Positions 1 to 15,019 of a DNA stretch of 64,000 nucleotides are shown piece after piece. Under the pieces are notes generated by a model. The model had not been told where the DNA came from. It did not search any database and saw only the letters and a list, made by a program, of their open reading frames with translations. Origin of the DNA: Hermodice carunculata (taxonomy: Eukaryota > Annelida > Polychaeta > Eunicida > Amphinomidae); NCBI GenBank assembly GCA_964020975.1, contig OZ026613.1, positions 122,031,679 to 122,095,678 of the forward strand, read 5' to 3'. The stretch's first letter is position 1, and each line of letters opens with the position of its first letter. The position numbers and the translations under genes were made by a program.

Positions 1-143
1 ATAATTTGATGCTAGCAAGTAGCAAACCATTTAAGTGTGCTTTCAATAACCCCCCACAATTTATGAAAATACTGCATCAATATATATGAATGTAACACAC
101 CTACAAAATACAGCGGCACAAATGTTAGTTATCTGATATTGCA

Positions 144-255
144 TCTAGACCATCATACCCAACAACTCTGTGTCTGGGTCAAACGCCCAAGAAATTGAGT
201 TCACTCGCTTGATTCCAAAACCTGAGTGTCCCATTATGCCATCTCTTGGTTCCTA
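144..255 (-). repeat. Left inverted terminal repeat of the DIRS fossil (outer part)
   Basis: Read on the minus strand this segment matches 6395-6513. Shared blocks include TTGGAATCAAGCG, GTGAACTCAAT, CAGACACAGAG and an outer ATGGTC. The inner part of the same repeat resumes after the LINE at about 1840-1910, where GGTGTGCATGCTCC and TATCATC match the reverse complement of 6330-6385. Confidence 0.75.
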
Positions 256-2113
<1,858 letters not shown>

Positions 2114-3694
2114 TTTAAACATATTTTATTCAAACAACAATTGGGAAACAGGCGAACCCTATATTAATCCCTCTTGTACATATTAAAGCATAGAAATCAA
2201 AAGACATTATACACTAAGTAATCACAAAGACCAAGTAGTAGTTAACATTACATTACAATACATATAGGTAGCAAAATGCTGAAACAAAGTATTAAGGATG
2301 TAACCAAGACAGTACGTCAGGTAGGGACAGTAGATGGGTTACTGACTTATTAAGTGGTATGAAGTTCTCTAATTGTTATATACAAAGTTGAATCAGAATT
2401 ACATAAGGATGAAACCGTCAGAAGTCATATATTGTATAATTGTAGATCATTAAGTTACTGCCCAAGCCTTCCTGTAGCTTTTATATACTGATGTACAGCT
2501 GAAAATATAATTTCGTTTTCTTTGCCATTGCACTGTTTGGAGCCATATAGAAGTGTTTGCATGGTAAAAGATGCAATGGATAGGACCTTCCTTTGTAAAA
2601 TATCCTTCAGTACACTATACCTCTTACATGAAAAAAAATAATGAAAAACGTTTTCATTTGCGTTGCGACAGGAACACTCGGGGAAGTCAACGAGTTCTCT
2701 CTTAAAAAGATCACTTTTCAAATTACTACATTTCATACGAAGGCATGCATGTGCAATTGCTAATCTTCTATCTCCAATATAAAATTGTTTGCTAACTTTA
2801 TTTGCTTTAGAATTCCGTTTAAGCTTAGATTTAAACTCAAGACTTTCAGCTCTCCGAGTATCAGTAGATAATTCGTTCGTTTGCTTAACAACAGAAAGAA
2901 AAAAGGAATGCCTAAAGTAGTCGTTTGTTTGCAGTAATTTTGAGAAAAGTGTAACGTGACTGAACTCGTTGACTAACTGGATCTGGCACAATGTTCCTCA
3001 TATATTGTGGAGTGTCACCATGTACAATTTTGTAAAAATATATCAGTTTTGCATTTTTCTGTCTTTCGGATAATTTTTCCCACCCTTCTTCTTCATATAT
3101 TAAATCATGGACTGTACCTTTTGTAGCACCTGATACTATACGTGCTGCAACTTGCTGAACATTTTCCAGCTGCTCGGATTATGTTGCTGTGCAGCTATCC
3201 CACACAATTGACCCGTACTCCAAAGTTGGTCTTATAAAACTAAAATACAAAATTTCTAAAGATTTTCTACTTAAACGAAATTGCAGATATAACTCATTAT
3301 ATCAACCATTTTCATACTTTTGGTGACTAAGCTATTGATATGACCTGACCAAGCTAGATCTGATCTGACAATTGAACCTAAATGTTTTGGTTCTGTTACA
3401 TTTTCAACGATTTCATTCTTAAAAACCAAATCAGGGTAATCCAAGGGTATTCGCTTTTTAGATATTATCATGCTTTTAGTTTTGGTTGGATTAAAAGAGA
3501 CACACCACTTTTATGACCAGTCATCCATATCTTGCAGGTCAAAATTAAGAATATCAGTTGCAATTACTGGGTCATCTACATGAATGAAAAGGGTGGTGTC
3601 ATCAGCAAGTAAACGTATCGGAGACTGTACAATGTTTACAATGTCATTAATAAAAATCAAGAACAGCAAAGGTCCTAGAACTGAGCCCTGGGGG
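2114..3694 (-). mobile_element. LINE (Jockey/CR1-like RT), 5'-truncated, nested in the DIRS
   Basis: Minus-strand non-LTR retrotransposon. Reading leftwards from 3694 the RT begins at PQGSVLGPLLFLIFINDI, followed by LLADDTTLF (the ADD active site), then KHLGSIVRSDLAW (3471-3271), a RPTLEYGSIVWDSC block and a C-terminal region (2991-2455) with a CSC...HYFFSC zinc-knuckle-like pattern. Several stops and frame changes break it (for example after 3271 and around 3170). It is bounded by a 14-base target-site duplication, ACTCTCGACCTTGG at 2100-2113 and ACTCTCTACCTTGG at 3695-3708 (one mismatch). This proves a target-primed insertion into the DIRS fossil and gives a clean 1.58-kb boundary. Confidence 0.85.
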
Positions 3695-6329
3695 ACTCTC
3701 TACCTTGGCCACCTCAATCCTGAAGCATGGTTCTCAGACCATGCCTACCCACCCTACCCAGGATAGAAATAGTGGGTGGCAGTTTAAAGAAGGGGACGTG
3801 CTTCAGCAAAGCTAAGAAGTCGGGCATGTCTTAGGCCCCCTGACTTTGGCATGCTGAAGTTCCATGTTTCCGGATCCCCCTTTTGCCATACTTTCAGACT
3901 CCATGCAGCACCCGTGGGCATCTTTGTCTCTGCCTTTTGCACACATTGGAAGTCTATCACAAACAATTCACAGGTCTTAAACATCCTGAGACATGGCTAT
4001 TTGCTGCCCTTTGGGGAAGACAGGCCTCCATTAAGCCGCAATCCCTTGTGGTTCATACGGAACACCTTCCTGGTAGTCCCATCTTTGGAGATCAAGTCAG
4101 CAGCTTGCAGCCCAAGCAGTGGACCACATCCCTAGATCTCAAGGACATATTTTCCTACGGGCCAATCAGAGAGACCTCACAGAAGTTTCTGGGCTGCACA
4201 TTCTTGGGCTAAGTTTACCAGTTCAGGGCACTTCCATTTGGCCTTGTCACTGCACCGCTGGTGTTCACCTGATTTGTGTAGACAGTTGCTGCTTACTTCC
4301 ACCAATCTGCTGTTTGCATTCATGTTTACCTGGATGATTGGCTTATCTGGGCACTTCTGCGCTGTAAGTCACAGCATTACACTCAGACCATTCTGGAACT
4401 TTGCCAACACCTGGGCCTGATTAGGAATCAAAGCAAGTCCAGTCTTTGGCCAGAGCACCTTTGTTCAGGTTTTTAAACTGGTTGCCTACATCTGTTGCCC
4501 ATCAGAAGACAGATGGGAGAGACTGCTTAGAGCTTCTCCGACTCACGTGGTTCTCTCAGCACAACAATGGCAAGCCCTGTTGGCCTCCTGGTCCTCGATG
4601 GACTCCAAGGTCCCACTGGGTGGCCTTCACCAACATCACTTGCAGCACACTTTGCAGGGCAGATGGTTGAGGGACCAAGGCCACCATGCCCCATAGCCAG
4701 TCCTCCCCAAGGACCTCCCATACCTTTGGCGTTGGACTGTTTGTGAGAGCGTTGGGTCATTGGCTGGCACTCTGCACGTCTCACCACATAAACTGGTTGG
4801 AACTCCAGGCAATACACCTGGTGCTCCACCACTTCTAGGAATTGGTGTAGCTCAAATATGTCCTCATAATGTGTGAAAAACGGACTGCTATCACCAACCT
4901 CAACCAGCAGGGCAGATTGTATTCCCCAAAGCTTATGGAATTAGCTGGAAAAATAACTGAATGGTGCTCCAAACACAATGTCTGGATGCATGTTAGGCAT
5001 GTCCTGGGACATGAAAATGTCCTTGCTGACCATCAAGAAAAGGTCATCTTGTAGCGATGGGGTGGTTGGTTAACCCATAGGTCATTCAGGCCATGTGGGT
5101 CACATGGGGAACTTCACATATGGACCCGTTCATGACACATGGCAATTCAAAACTACTGGTTTATGTCTCACCAAATCCGGACCGCCAGGCCCTAGCAGTG
5201 GATGCTCTAGCCATGGACTGGATCAACCTTTGGGCATATGCCTTTGTACCTCCATAGCTGAAACCTCTGGTAGAGCCCACGATGAGTGCTTTCCACCGGA
5301 ACCGTCACTTGCTCAACCTCTATGCGTGGTGGTTGTCACACAACACATCCAAGCTGGAGGTTTCTTGGAATAGGTCGCTGATAGGATTGCCACAGGTGGA
5401 CTTTGATCCTTTTCTCTGACTGTTTACCTCACTCATTGGAAGGAGTTTTTGGACCGATGCACCAGTAGGAGAATTCACTCTTGATCTCCGCATATTACAG
5501 ACATTGCTGATTTCCTGCTTTATTAGTGGAAGTCCTTGGCAAGATCTAAAGAACAGTGGATAGATTCTGATCAGCCATCATTTTAAGCCTTGTGAATGTC
5601 CTTGCTATTCATATTGGGTGCAGTCCTGATCTGTTGGCGCTCACCACATCCTTCTGCACTGACATGCTGGCAGTGTGGTGAGTCCTTCCATGGTGGGACC
5701 TTCTAATGATTTCAGTCATGTTGAAGAAGTGGCCCATTGGGTGCCCTGAGGAGAGCTGACAGGTGGACGTCAAGAACTGGATGTGAACATTTTGTTTCCA
5801 TCAGAGCTGTTTCTTTGTTATGGTCAGTTGAGCAACATGTTCATTGCCCCATGGAACCATATACCCCCCCCCCCCCCGACCTGGCAGTTTCAAGACTAGG
5901 TCCTGTTAGATCTCCAGATCCAAAGGAGTAGAAACAGACAGGCTCTACTGATGAGGCAGTTATTATGCTGGGGGGAGGGGGGGATGAGTTCCACAGGGTT
6001 CAGTGCAGTCCCATGCTGGTTGATAAGGAGATTTTTTAGCTTTGGCTGGATTCTACTGCTGGCAGCCTAAAGTCCATGTACCAATGAGGGTTTCCGGACA
6101 TCGCCTCCTCATAGGGGCCACTGGTTCCCCAGGTGGTAGTCTTATGTGGTCTGTATGCCAGTGAGGTTACACCCTCCTCCTTTGCATCTGTAAATCAGCA
6201 ATCAAGAGGTAACTTTATGAATCTAATCCTTGAAATTTTCAGTAATTGTGGTATTAAAAAGTACACATACCTTCTGACCACCAGAGAAGCTCACACGACC
6301 AACCCACTTTTTTCTCACAGCTGACATCA

Positions 6330-6513
6330 ACTGACCCCTCAAAGAGGCAGGATGATACTCGGAGCATGCACACCTGGAGAGACCATATGATCCATAGGAA
6401 CTGACAGATGGCCCTATGGGATCGTCAGGTGTTTGGAATCAAGCGATTGAACTCAATTCAATGTCTTGGGTGTTTAACCAAGACACAGAGGTCTTGGCAA
6501 TGGTGGTCAAGAG
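6330..6513 (+). repeat. Right inverted terminal repeat of the DIRS fossil
   Basis: Its reverse complement aligns to 144-255 and, after skipping the LINE, to about 1840-1910. The continuity of the match across the LINE shows that the LINE landed inside a pre-existing repeat. Confidence 0.75.
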
Positions 6514-8080
6514 ATAAGTATACTTACTAAAACTGAAATTGATAAAATTTGCATGTTTTTACCAAGAACCTTGATCACATTAAATTGAGAGGGGAGGATT
6601 TGGTGAGAAATATAAAATTGCAGACCATAAGGAAACAGAAAATTTAATTTGTCAGGTTTAATGTAGAAATGTATAAATGGCTGTGCATCAAATTATTTGT
6701 GCGATCAAGTGGTTTTGTCTGGAGACATACCAAGTTACCATTCAAGCAGCTTAGAGAGCAGGAACCTTATTTTTTTATTTCCAAGGAAAAGTTATTTAAA
6801 TAATCTTTTATGTGCAATGCAGTCCGTGTCCTTGACAGACTGCCTGCTTCACCTAAGAGCCGTCTGTGTAAGGGACCATCAAGTCAATCTTGTCTGTCTG
6901 CAAGACTGCTACCCTGGACTGTGCATGTGCTGGGACGAATACTCAATGAGAGCAAGCTGTGTTTCCCTGCCTCCTTAGCTCTGGCGTGAGGTCCCTTAGA
7001 TATAGAAGTTTCTCGAATGAAGGCTTTGCACTGCACATACATAAGGTAATTCTTAGTCATCAGACAAGCTGGTCACCCTTATTTTGAAAACAACGTTAAT
7101 GAGCCTTCCCAACGTGTAGTTAGTGTGCTTTTTGGGCCTTTATGGTATATAGATGGAAAGAAGTCACGAAGCTTGTGCAGGGTTGACGTAGTTGTATGCA
7201 AAATAATGAAGTCCTGACCAAATAAATGAATGAAAATCTCAGTTCAAAAACAACACACATTGTTCAGAATCTGCCAGGGTATTCCTCAGTGCCGTGGTAT
7301 ATTAATGATCTTTTACTGTATTGCCTTATTCTGTTAGGAAATCCACGGACAATTTGAAAGAAGGTCATACTATTCTGAACCCAGTGGCTGAGGTGCATAT
7401 AAGTTTGTGATCATCAGATAAAGAAACGTTACATTTCCTGCCCACGTCCATGAACATATCAGCGAACACACAATTAATAAGGCAATCTGTCACTGCCGCA
7501 AAATCAGCATTGTGGTTTACTGCTGAATATTACAAAAGCTGTACTGACCTTCACCTAGTGCAAGGTGTAGTTTAAGAAAACAACATAAAGATGTACACAC
7601 ATGTGAAGAAAAATATACTCCAGGTCAATAGAAAGATCTGTGGTCAACATTGAGCAGTGGCATCTTTATAAGCACCAGCAGTATATAATGTTACTTTAAA
7701 AAATACAATGTTAGTATGTAACAGGTGCAACTAGTGTAATGTTAAAATTTTGGTGCCTTGTAGCTGCTCTTGCAAATAATATTAACATATCTAGTTAAAT
7801 GTCAAAATACATAGTCATTAACAAATCCCACAGCCATATTTTGTAAATCATCACTGATGTCAGTGTTATTTTTGTGTGAATCTGGTAAGTCATAATAACT
7901 GCATTCTTTCCCTTTCCCAAACCACAATATAAAACAAGATGAGAGTCTTCAACTTTTCCAGAATTACATAAACATCCCCGCAGAACTATACCACTCACGC
8001 TGGCTTGAATTTGGTACAGTTCCAAGGTGTTTTTCTGGCTTTTACTATGTAAAAATATTATCTATGCAAATCATGCACAA
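6514..8080. other. No gene recognised
   Basis: Short frames only (for example 6697-6978), with no domain, motif or repeat that I recognise. AT-rich intergenic-looking sequence. Confidence 0.5.
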
Positions 8081-8086
8081 TGTAAA

Positions 8087-8215
8087 GCAGAGACCTTGCA
8101 GACATGCCCTTAACTTGTCCACAAAGCCTCTGATAGCCAAGGGCTCATCAACAAAGTCGGCAGTAAGGTCTCTGTTGAGGGCTTATAGAATGTCCAGAGG
8201 CCTCCTCAACAGAGA
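8087..8215. repeat. Cluster of perfect inverted repeats
   Basis: TCTCTGTTGAGG (8169-8180) pairs perfectly with CCTCAACAGAGA (8204-8215) around a 23-base loop. CAGAGACCTT (8087-8096) pairs with AAGGTCTCTG (8165-8174). The two pairings overlap and so are alternative folds. An open frame (8064-8384, 106 codons) covers the region, but its product is not recognised. Confidence 0.6.
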
Positions 8216-9079
8216 TTTTCTACATCCCAGAAACAGAAATCTGTCTTCCTATGAGACCTCTGTTTTCGCATACGTGTTTAACAGAGCCCTGGTGTATGAC
8301 ATAGGTTTATTATATGCAGGCAAGTGTTTATCATTTTACCTCGTCTGTGTTCCAAAGCGCAGGAACAGGCCAGTTATGGACTGAACAGGTCACCCTGATA
8401 AAACAATTATAATTAGAAAAATACAATATCAAACTATCATTTTCATTCTCAGGATGACTTTGACCTTATAGACGTTTGCATCTACTCAGACAATTCATAG
8501 TTGTTTGTCCATCATCTCTTTGGGGCATAATGCATATCATTCTTAGATCTATTAGATTATTGTTGAGTTGAATATATAGTGCCAGTGTATTTATGACCAG
8601 CTGACACCTGACGTAGAATGAATAAATGTAAAAAGCTGTTCTTGCCCAATTCAAATTAAGTGTGCATTAAAGTTAATTTAAATTCTATAAAATAAGCTAG
8701 TATGTAAAGTACCGTAATTAATGCACTCAGTATTTGGAGATACCTGCTAAAATAAGTGCCTTGATTTTGATTGTGCTGACAAGTGGATTTACTCAACACC
8801 AACTTTAATTGACAACTGTGATGGGAGATGTGGGGTACAAGGCAGTTTTTGCATTATTTTTTTTCTCCCAGGATTAGCCCAGTATACTTGTTGGTCACTT
8901 CAGCTTCCCTTATGGCCCGCCATCATATTGTGTGGCCATCACTTGCCCTTCAATAATATCAAGAGTTCTCAAAATCGTGGGTCACACAATTTCGAGAATT
9001 GGTGAAGATGTATCTTGGGCTACTATATTCTGTGTCAGATTTCTTTCTTTATTATATACTGATTTGCAATAGCATATTA

Positions 9080-9280
9080 GAACATCTGAGCACTTTTTAC
9101 TTATACTTGTGCTTAGACAATGTTCAGTTAATTTTTTTTGCCTCGACTTCCTTTCGAAAGTGACAGGGATGTACCATTACTCTGCCATCCATATCAGTAC
9201 CTCTGAGCACTTTTTATTCATTTTCTACTTCTGCTTAAACAATGTTAAGTTTTTTTTTTCAAAACCCCTGCCTGGATTTT
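9080..9280. repeat. Diverged tandem duplication, about 120-base period
   Basis: The segment CTGAGCACTTTTTA ... GCTTAGACAATGTT near 9088-9125 recurs as CTGAGCACTTTTTA ... GCTTAAACAATGTT near 9202-9246. Each copy is followed by a T-rich tract and a TGTACCAT block. It lies immediately upstream of the envelope-like fossil. Confidence 0.6.
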
Positions 9281-9326
9281 CTTTTATTGCTGTACCATCC
9301 ATTTATCTTATATAGTTGGCAATGAA

Positions 9327-10830
9327 ATGATTATCAACATTATACAACTGATACCTTTGTTAGATAGAAGACATTGGATGAAAAACCGGACAACTAGATG
9401 CAAGTATTCAACCAATATCTTTAAGGTAGCAGACCGTAAGGTACCCAACAAGACAGATCAAAAGAAGAGAGGACTTCTGAACATCTCTGGAGATATGTTT
9501 TGTAGCCTATTTGGACTGCCAAAGGACAGTAACAACTAAGATAAAAGACGGGTTGTGAAGTCTACAAGAAAGGAACAAAAGAAGATAATAGATAGGATGA
9601 ATAAACTGGTGATGGTCTTGAATCATACACACCAAGAAATGGACGAGGAGAAGCAACATGCATGCAATATCAAGGATTTTTTATCCACCATCTTGAGGAT
9701 GCAGTACACACATCTGAAGAACTACACGCTGGCTACCAGACACTTGTTACAGATAATGTGGGTAGTTCATAACTTAGGACAAGCTGTCTCTAGTTTTGAA
9801 GAAATAGTAAACAGCTACTTGAGGGTTGTGGATCAGTTTCATTGATGGAAAGCCTCCTTGGAGTTAGGAAAGTAAACCGAGGAACTATTTTGTCCTACGC
9901 AACTTCAAAGCTTGCACGACAAAGTTGCCAAGCCTAACTTAAGACCAGCAACTCCATTTCAATGGTATTAACGGAATGAACAAGGACGTAAGCATAAACC
10001 CTCAGGCTGGTGAGATTTTTTACCCTAAGAATTGCACGAGATGGAATCCAATGGTGTGCAGGACTGAGCTCATATATAAACGTGAGGTTTCATCATGTAT
10101 TCAAGCAATTCTGTCAGGGACACAGGTGCTTAGGCATACATGCAAAGTCATACTTAGTACGTCTAGTGGTTTGAGTCAGGCTACTAAGATGGCCTTAAAG
10201 GAATATGTCCTAGTAACTTGGGCAGAATCCATAATTACTGCATGCCCTGCAGACTCAGAACAGTCCACTGATTTACATTCAGGAACCTATGTGGTCTCCC
10301 TAAGGGACCCATGTAGTATCAGTGGAAAGGGATGGTCCTTGCCTGGTTTGACTAGAAGGATTTGCCATCTTTCAGTTAATGCATTACAATTCAATAATAT
10401 TCCATCAATTAACACCACACAGTTGATAACTGAGAGGGAAGTTTTTTAGAAGTTACAAAAGAGTAAGTTTAATGCCTTTAAGCCAATATCTAGGAAACAT
10501 CTGACTCCACTGATCAAACCATATAATGATTACATTTGGCATGACTCTGGGAATCATATATTCTGGTTGTATGATATTTGCCTTAGCACTGCTTACTTTG
10601 ATGTTATATGGTATAAGTACATATAGCTATGTAAAATGGGGACCCTGAACTAAAGCTGTTATAAAAGAGTTCAAAGTGGAGCCTGTAGCAGTAAGAGAAG
10701 AGATTGTCCAGTCTGCGAGTAACAAGCATGAAAACGTTGATCCTTTCTGATTCTTCCCAAAAAGACCATCTGCTATGGCAAAGGAAGAACAAGTAAATGT
10801 AGTTGAACCTGAACAGTAACAAACAGGTTC
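9327..10830 (+). mobile_element. Envelope-like (F-type Env) gene fossil, orphan
   Basis: Three neighbouring plus-strand segments share the plan of F-type envelope proteins found in errantivirus-like LTR elements and baculoviruses. There is a KKRGLLN-type cleavage and fusion start (about 9460), a long helical region rich in coiled-coil heptads (about 9555-9840), a cysteine-bearing ectodomain part (about 9976-10440) with a CPAD...GTYVVSLRDPC block, and a hydrophobic stretch consistent with a membrane anchor near 10.55 kb followed by a charged tail. The family call rests on this order of parts and on pattern memory, not on an alignment. It is broken, with about three to five breaks. No gag or pol is visible nearby and I could not define LTRs. 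A host-domesticated fragment or another class I fusogen fossil are alternatives. Confidence 0.5.
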
Positions 10831-10839
10831 GCCAAAGTT

Positions 10840-12815
10840 TAATAAGTTATGAAATGAAATGACACCATCTATATTGGTCCCAATGTAGGTAGGGGTCCAA
10901 TCATAATAATGGGTTTATATATTATATATTTATCATCTAGTCATTATATGAACATAGTTAAGAAGAAGTGCTGATGTGATAGTATCATGGTGTGATTTTC
11001 CATATCTTAATAAATATGGTGGCGAGTTATAACTGGCCTTAGCGTTATTGTTACAAAAAAGGCACAAGCCCATGGCAGTATATTTATATATGTGTATATG
11101 TATATAGCTTGTGAAGTAGGCAAAGCTTAGCTTTGTGTGCATGCTATCTCTTCCAGGTACAGTAGTTTTTATTGTCAACCTGAGACCCTCTCTGACAGGC
11201 ATGCGGACACCTCAGGCTCCTCGAAGTAGGATTGGGCGTGTAAGAACCATCGAATGGCCAGACAACAATAAGAATAATTAGTATTAGTATTGTTACTAGT
11301 TCACATAAGTATGTTCTCCCAACCTCCAAGACTGCATGCGATGGAGCAAATATGGTATTGAGGAAATCCATAGGGAGGTGATTTGAATGCCATCACACCT
11401 GTGAGTGTTGGCTGATAGCATTAACGTAGTATGTCGAACCTTAGAATTCACTGAGCTGTTATTACATTTAAAGTTAAAAGTATATATGCAAAATGACCTT
11501 TAACTTAAAGACGAGGACGAACATAACGTTTCCACTTGGTGTCTTAAGATGTTATAAGTCATGCAGACGAGTGTTAACCTCTATGGCAATGAACAGCGAA
11601 AACTAAATTGTGGATCCGCAATAATGCAGCCCTCGCATAAGTGTATAGAGGTCACACATTCTGATCATCATTTGTGAGAAGAAGTGCTGATAACAAACAA
11701 GCTCATTAGTGATTGTATAATCTATAATAATAAATTCCACACTGTAATCAATGACAGACGATTAATGGCTAGGTTCATTCATTAAGTCCTTAATGTATAT
11801 TAAGAATTTACTATTTCTACCTTAATAGTACTCAGAATCAGAATATAAACTTTGTGAATGGATTATCTCTTGCATAGCCACTTTCCACATATAAAATTTG
11901 TATAGGATAAAGTTTAATTCTATATGCAGTGACAGGTGCAAGGTCAAGGACACTTGAGTTAGTTAACAACCTCTTGTATAGAGGGAACTACTGCAAATAT
12001 ATAGAGGGCAGAATAGGTTTTTTTGCTTTTCTAATTCAGAATTAATGAGAAACTTGTTTCACAGGAAATTCCACACAAGTATCATCATTATTAATAGATA
12101 GGAAATCCCAGCTGCAAAAATAGATAAAAGAGCTGAGTTAAGACACTCCTCAGATGCTCAGTCTGGAGACTGATAGTATATACAACGCTGAATAAACTGA
12201 TGAAACAGAACTGACAGCCTTCGTCACTCCTTGTATAAGACAGGCATACTATATGCCCAGCCGAACCTACCAGGAAGCTCATGTGTAATAGGCAGTGGAA
12301 TGCTTGCTGAAATACAAAAGTTCTGAATATTGGATGGGTTGTTGAGGAATTAAATTTTAACTCCAACTTGAACTGGGCAAGTGAAGTGGGCAAGCGAACT
12401 GGCAAAATGAATGTCATGGAGCAATTTGTTCTACAGTAGGACAGTAGATGGAAAGAATGATTCGCCATGTAAGGATGTTATTGCATGAAAAGGATAAAGT
12501 CTGGTCGATTAGGGGTCTCATGATTCGCAGCTTAAGGTGGAGCATCAGCAAGATGATCACAAAAAAAGAAAGGGTCAAATTTTAAAAAATGTTGTACATG
12601 ATAGTAAGTTTAGCTTTTTCGCTTTGTTCGGCCAGTGTTTCCTACCCAATTTCCTTCTAACGTTTAGAGGTCAAAGTACTTTTCATCACATCAGTGATTT
12701 AACGGGTGCAGGCAGCTGAATTTATTCCAACCTGTAAGCATAGGCCTGTGTACACCAATCCCAAATAGGACTACCACACTATAATAAGGGACGAATGAGG
12801 GATATGTAAGTATCT
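10840..12815. other. No gene recognised
   Basis: AT-rich sequence with scattered short frames on both strands. AGAAGAAGTGCTGAT occurs near 10961 and again, as AGAAGAAGTGCTGAT, near 11680, but I could not extend this into an LTR pair. Confidence 0.45.
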
Positions 12816-13930
12816 TCAAGGGTTTTTTTCCTCTCCAGGCGATCTAGGGCTAATTTTATCTGGCCCAGTGCCGTTTGGTATATCTATATTGTTTAGAATG
12901 TCCATGACTTTATTTTTAAAGAATACGGACAAAAAAGCAAAGTACGAGTGAAGGTTGTAGATGAAAAATTGACATTGCACTGATTTAAACAAAGAATTGA
13001 ACACCTCAGTGTTAGGTAAACTAACACATCTATACTCATCATAATTTAATAAAGGAGGGATATCTGAACAATAGTTATGGTTAACATAGACTTGACAACT
13101 AGCCACCAATTTTTCCTTTTGCTACCTGAATTGTACTGAAGAGCACTGAGCTCAGAGTTATGCTGTTCTTCAGCATTTTCATGATATTCTTGAAAATTAT
13201 TTTAAAGATTCTTGAATTGTTCCCAATCATCGGGATGATCATGCCTTTAAGCTTTTTGGTGGGCCTGACCCTCTTAAAACACCGTAGATTGCAGTCACAA
13301 TTTAAGGCTGGAGGGAAAACTTCATTTTCTAAAACAAAATTGGGTTTGTTAATAAGAATTTGATTAAAGCAGCTCCAGGATGTGTCAATAAAGTAGGTAC
13401 GTTCTTTAATATGAATAAACAGTTGATTGCTTGTGCAAGATTGTTAAAGTGTGAGACCATGGAAAGTATTAGTATTGGAATTTAAATCACCAAGTACAAA
13501 ACTATTGCTAATACATAAAGCACTGGCTAAGTTGTAAATAGTTTAAAAATCATTCCAAAAAGAAACAGGGTTATCTGGATGTCTATAAAATACATCTATT
13601 AGGAATTTGACATTCATTCTTGTTTCACTCCAAAAGAATTTGAGATTATCAACTTCGAAGGTGGTACACTGTGAAATATAAATTATTTTGGAACATAATG
13701 TGACACGCCCGCACCTGGGCCACCAGGTAGCCCTCAACGGATAATATTGTGGTAGTTTTGGATAACAAAGTCATCATTGCTTTCATTATTAGATAAAAAA
13801 AAGGTTCAGGTAACAGTATAATGATAAGGTCATGGGACAAGTCAGAGCAAATATAACTGAATTTGTCTTGCGACAAATTTCGTATATTTATATGACAAAT
13901 GGATACAGCCTGAAAATCGAGATCAGGTCC
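12816..13930 (-). mobile_element. LINE fragment: APE endonuclease to start of RT
   Basis: Read leftwards from about 13930 the minus strand resembles an apurinic-type LINE endonuclease. A segment with VEGYLVAQVRA is followed by a membrane-like ISQCTTFEVDNLKFFW block and FYRHPDNPVSFWNDF (13737-13543), then SFVLGDLNSNTN (the GDxN endonuclease block). A linker leads into DILNNIDIPNGTGPDKISP near 12870, the usual lead into the RT domain (N-x-TGPDxI). It stops there, so the element is truncated before the RT catalytic part. Several stops and frame changes interrupt it. Plain LINE decay, clade not resolved. Confidence 0.65.
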
Positions 13931-15010
13931 AGGATTTTAGTATATTTCGTCATCTAACAAAATCAAGAATAGAAAAATGGGAAGTTCACAATATTTTAAA
14001 TGTGGCATCTTAGGAATGACAAACAGTATATCCAAAACAACATAGTAATATTCGCAGGGTACAGACATAAAAGGTCCACCCAGCTGTAAGGCAAAATATT
14101 GCGTAAAAATAGATAAGAAGTAGAGAATAATTACTGACCCAAGCGTTGGATGTGATAGGTGTGCACAGACAAACCCGTATCACTACAAGCATCATGAAAT
14201 CAACAGACCATAGGTGACATATGCAACTACCATAATGTATCAAAGACTGACATATTACTGTTGCTTTAAACGGTTTAATGTCAAATCATATATGTTCCAC
14301 AAACGTTCAAATATGTAATCAGCTAATTGAAGACAACAGACTTATCCATGGGTTGACCAAAATCATGGCTGGTAATCAGTACAAAATTATAATCATAAAA
14401 CATGGCAAATACGACAGGTAAACAGGCAAAAAGAGCCCTCAAACATAGATGTGAAACAAACATAAATTACAGAGCAAAAATGACGATGGATAATCTTGAA
14501 CCAAAATCAAACTTAGAATGCCATTTACAATGTCCTTCACAACTTAAGAAACATAAACATATCCTTAAAGTAGATAACTGGTAGTGAAAAAGAAAATGCA
14601 AAATACAAAAACCAGAATCCAACAGCGTCGAAATTATTCAAAAGACTCCTGTATCTAAATTGGTTGCCAGGGGAATCCTCATCCTTGCCGAGCAAAAGTG
14701 CACCAATTTGATGCCAAACTCCCACTGTACTAAAATAGTCAGATAGAAGAACAAATATAAGAACACAGATGGCAACATCTGGTGGATACCTGATGTATAC
14801 GAAAGTGGCATTCATGTGTTAGAAACAGAAGTTGTGGCTTATAGAGAAAATGGACTGTTGGAGGGCACCATAAAATGAATGTACATTTCCTGTCAGTCAA
14901 TGAAAACGCATAAGTAGGTTTTGTTTGCTAAAATTTTGCAGGAAAGAAGATCTCTGTTTTAATCCGACATTTTGAAGTCTTTGGTGATCCTCGGAGTGAA
15001 CTAATCAAGG
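13931..15010. other. No gene recognised
   Basis: AT-rich sequence with short unrelated frames on both strands. Nothing matching a family I know. Confidence 0.45.
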
Positions 15011-15019
15011 AACTTTGTC

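Noticed and set aside
10933-11700. LTR pair around the envelope-like fossil
   Set aside because: Only a short AGAAGAAGTGCTGAT match was found, and it could not be extended into a repeat.
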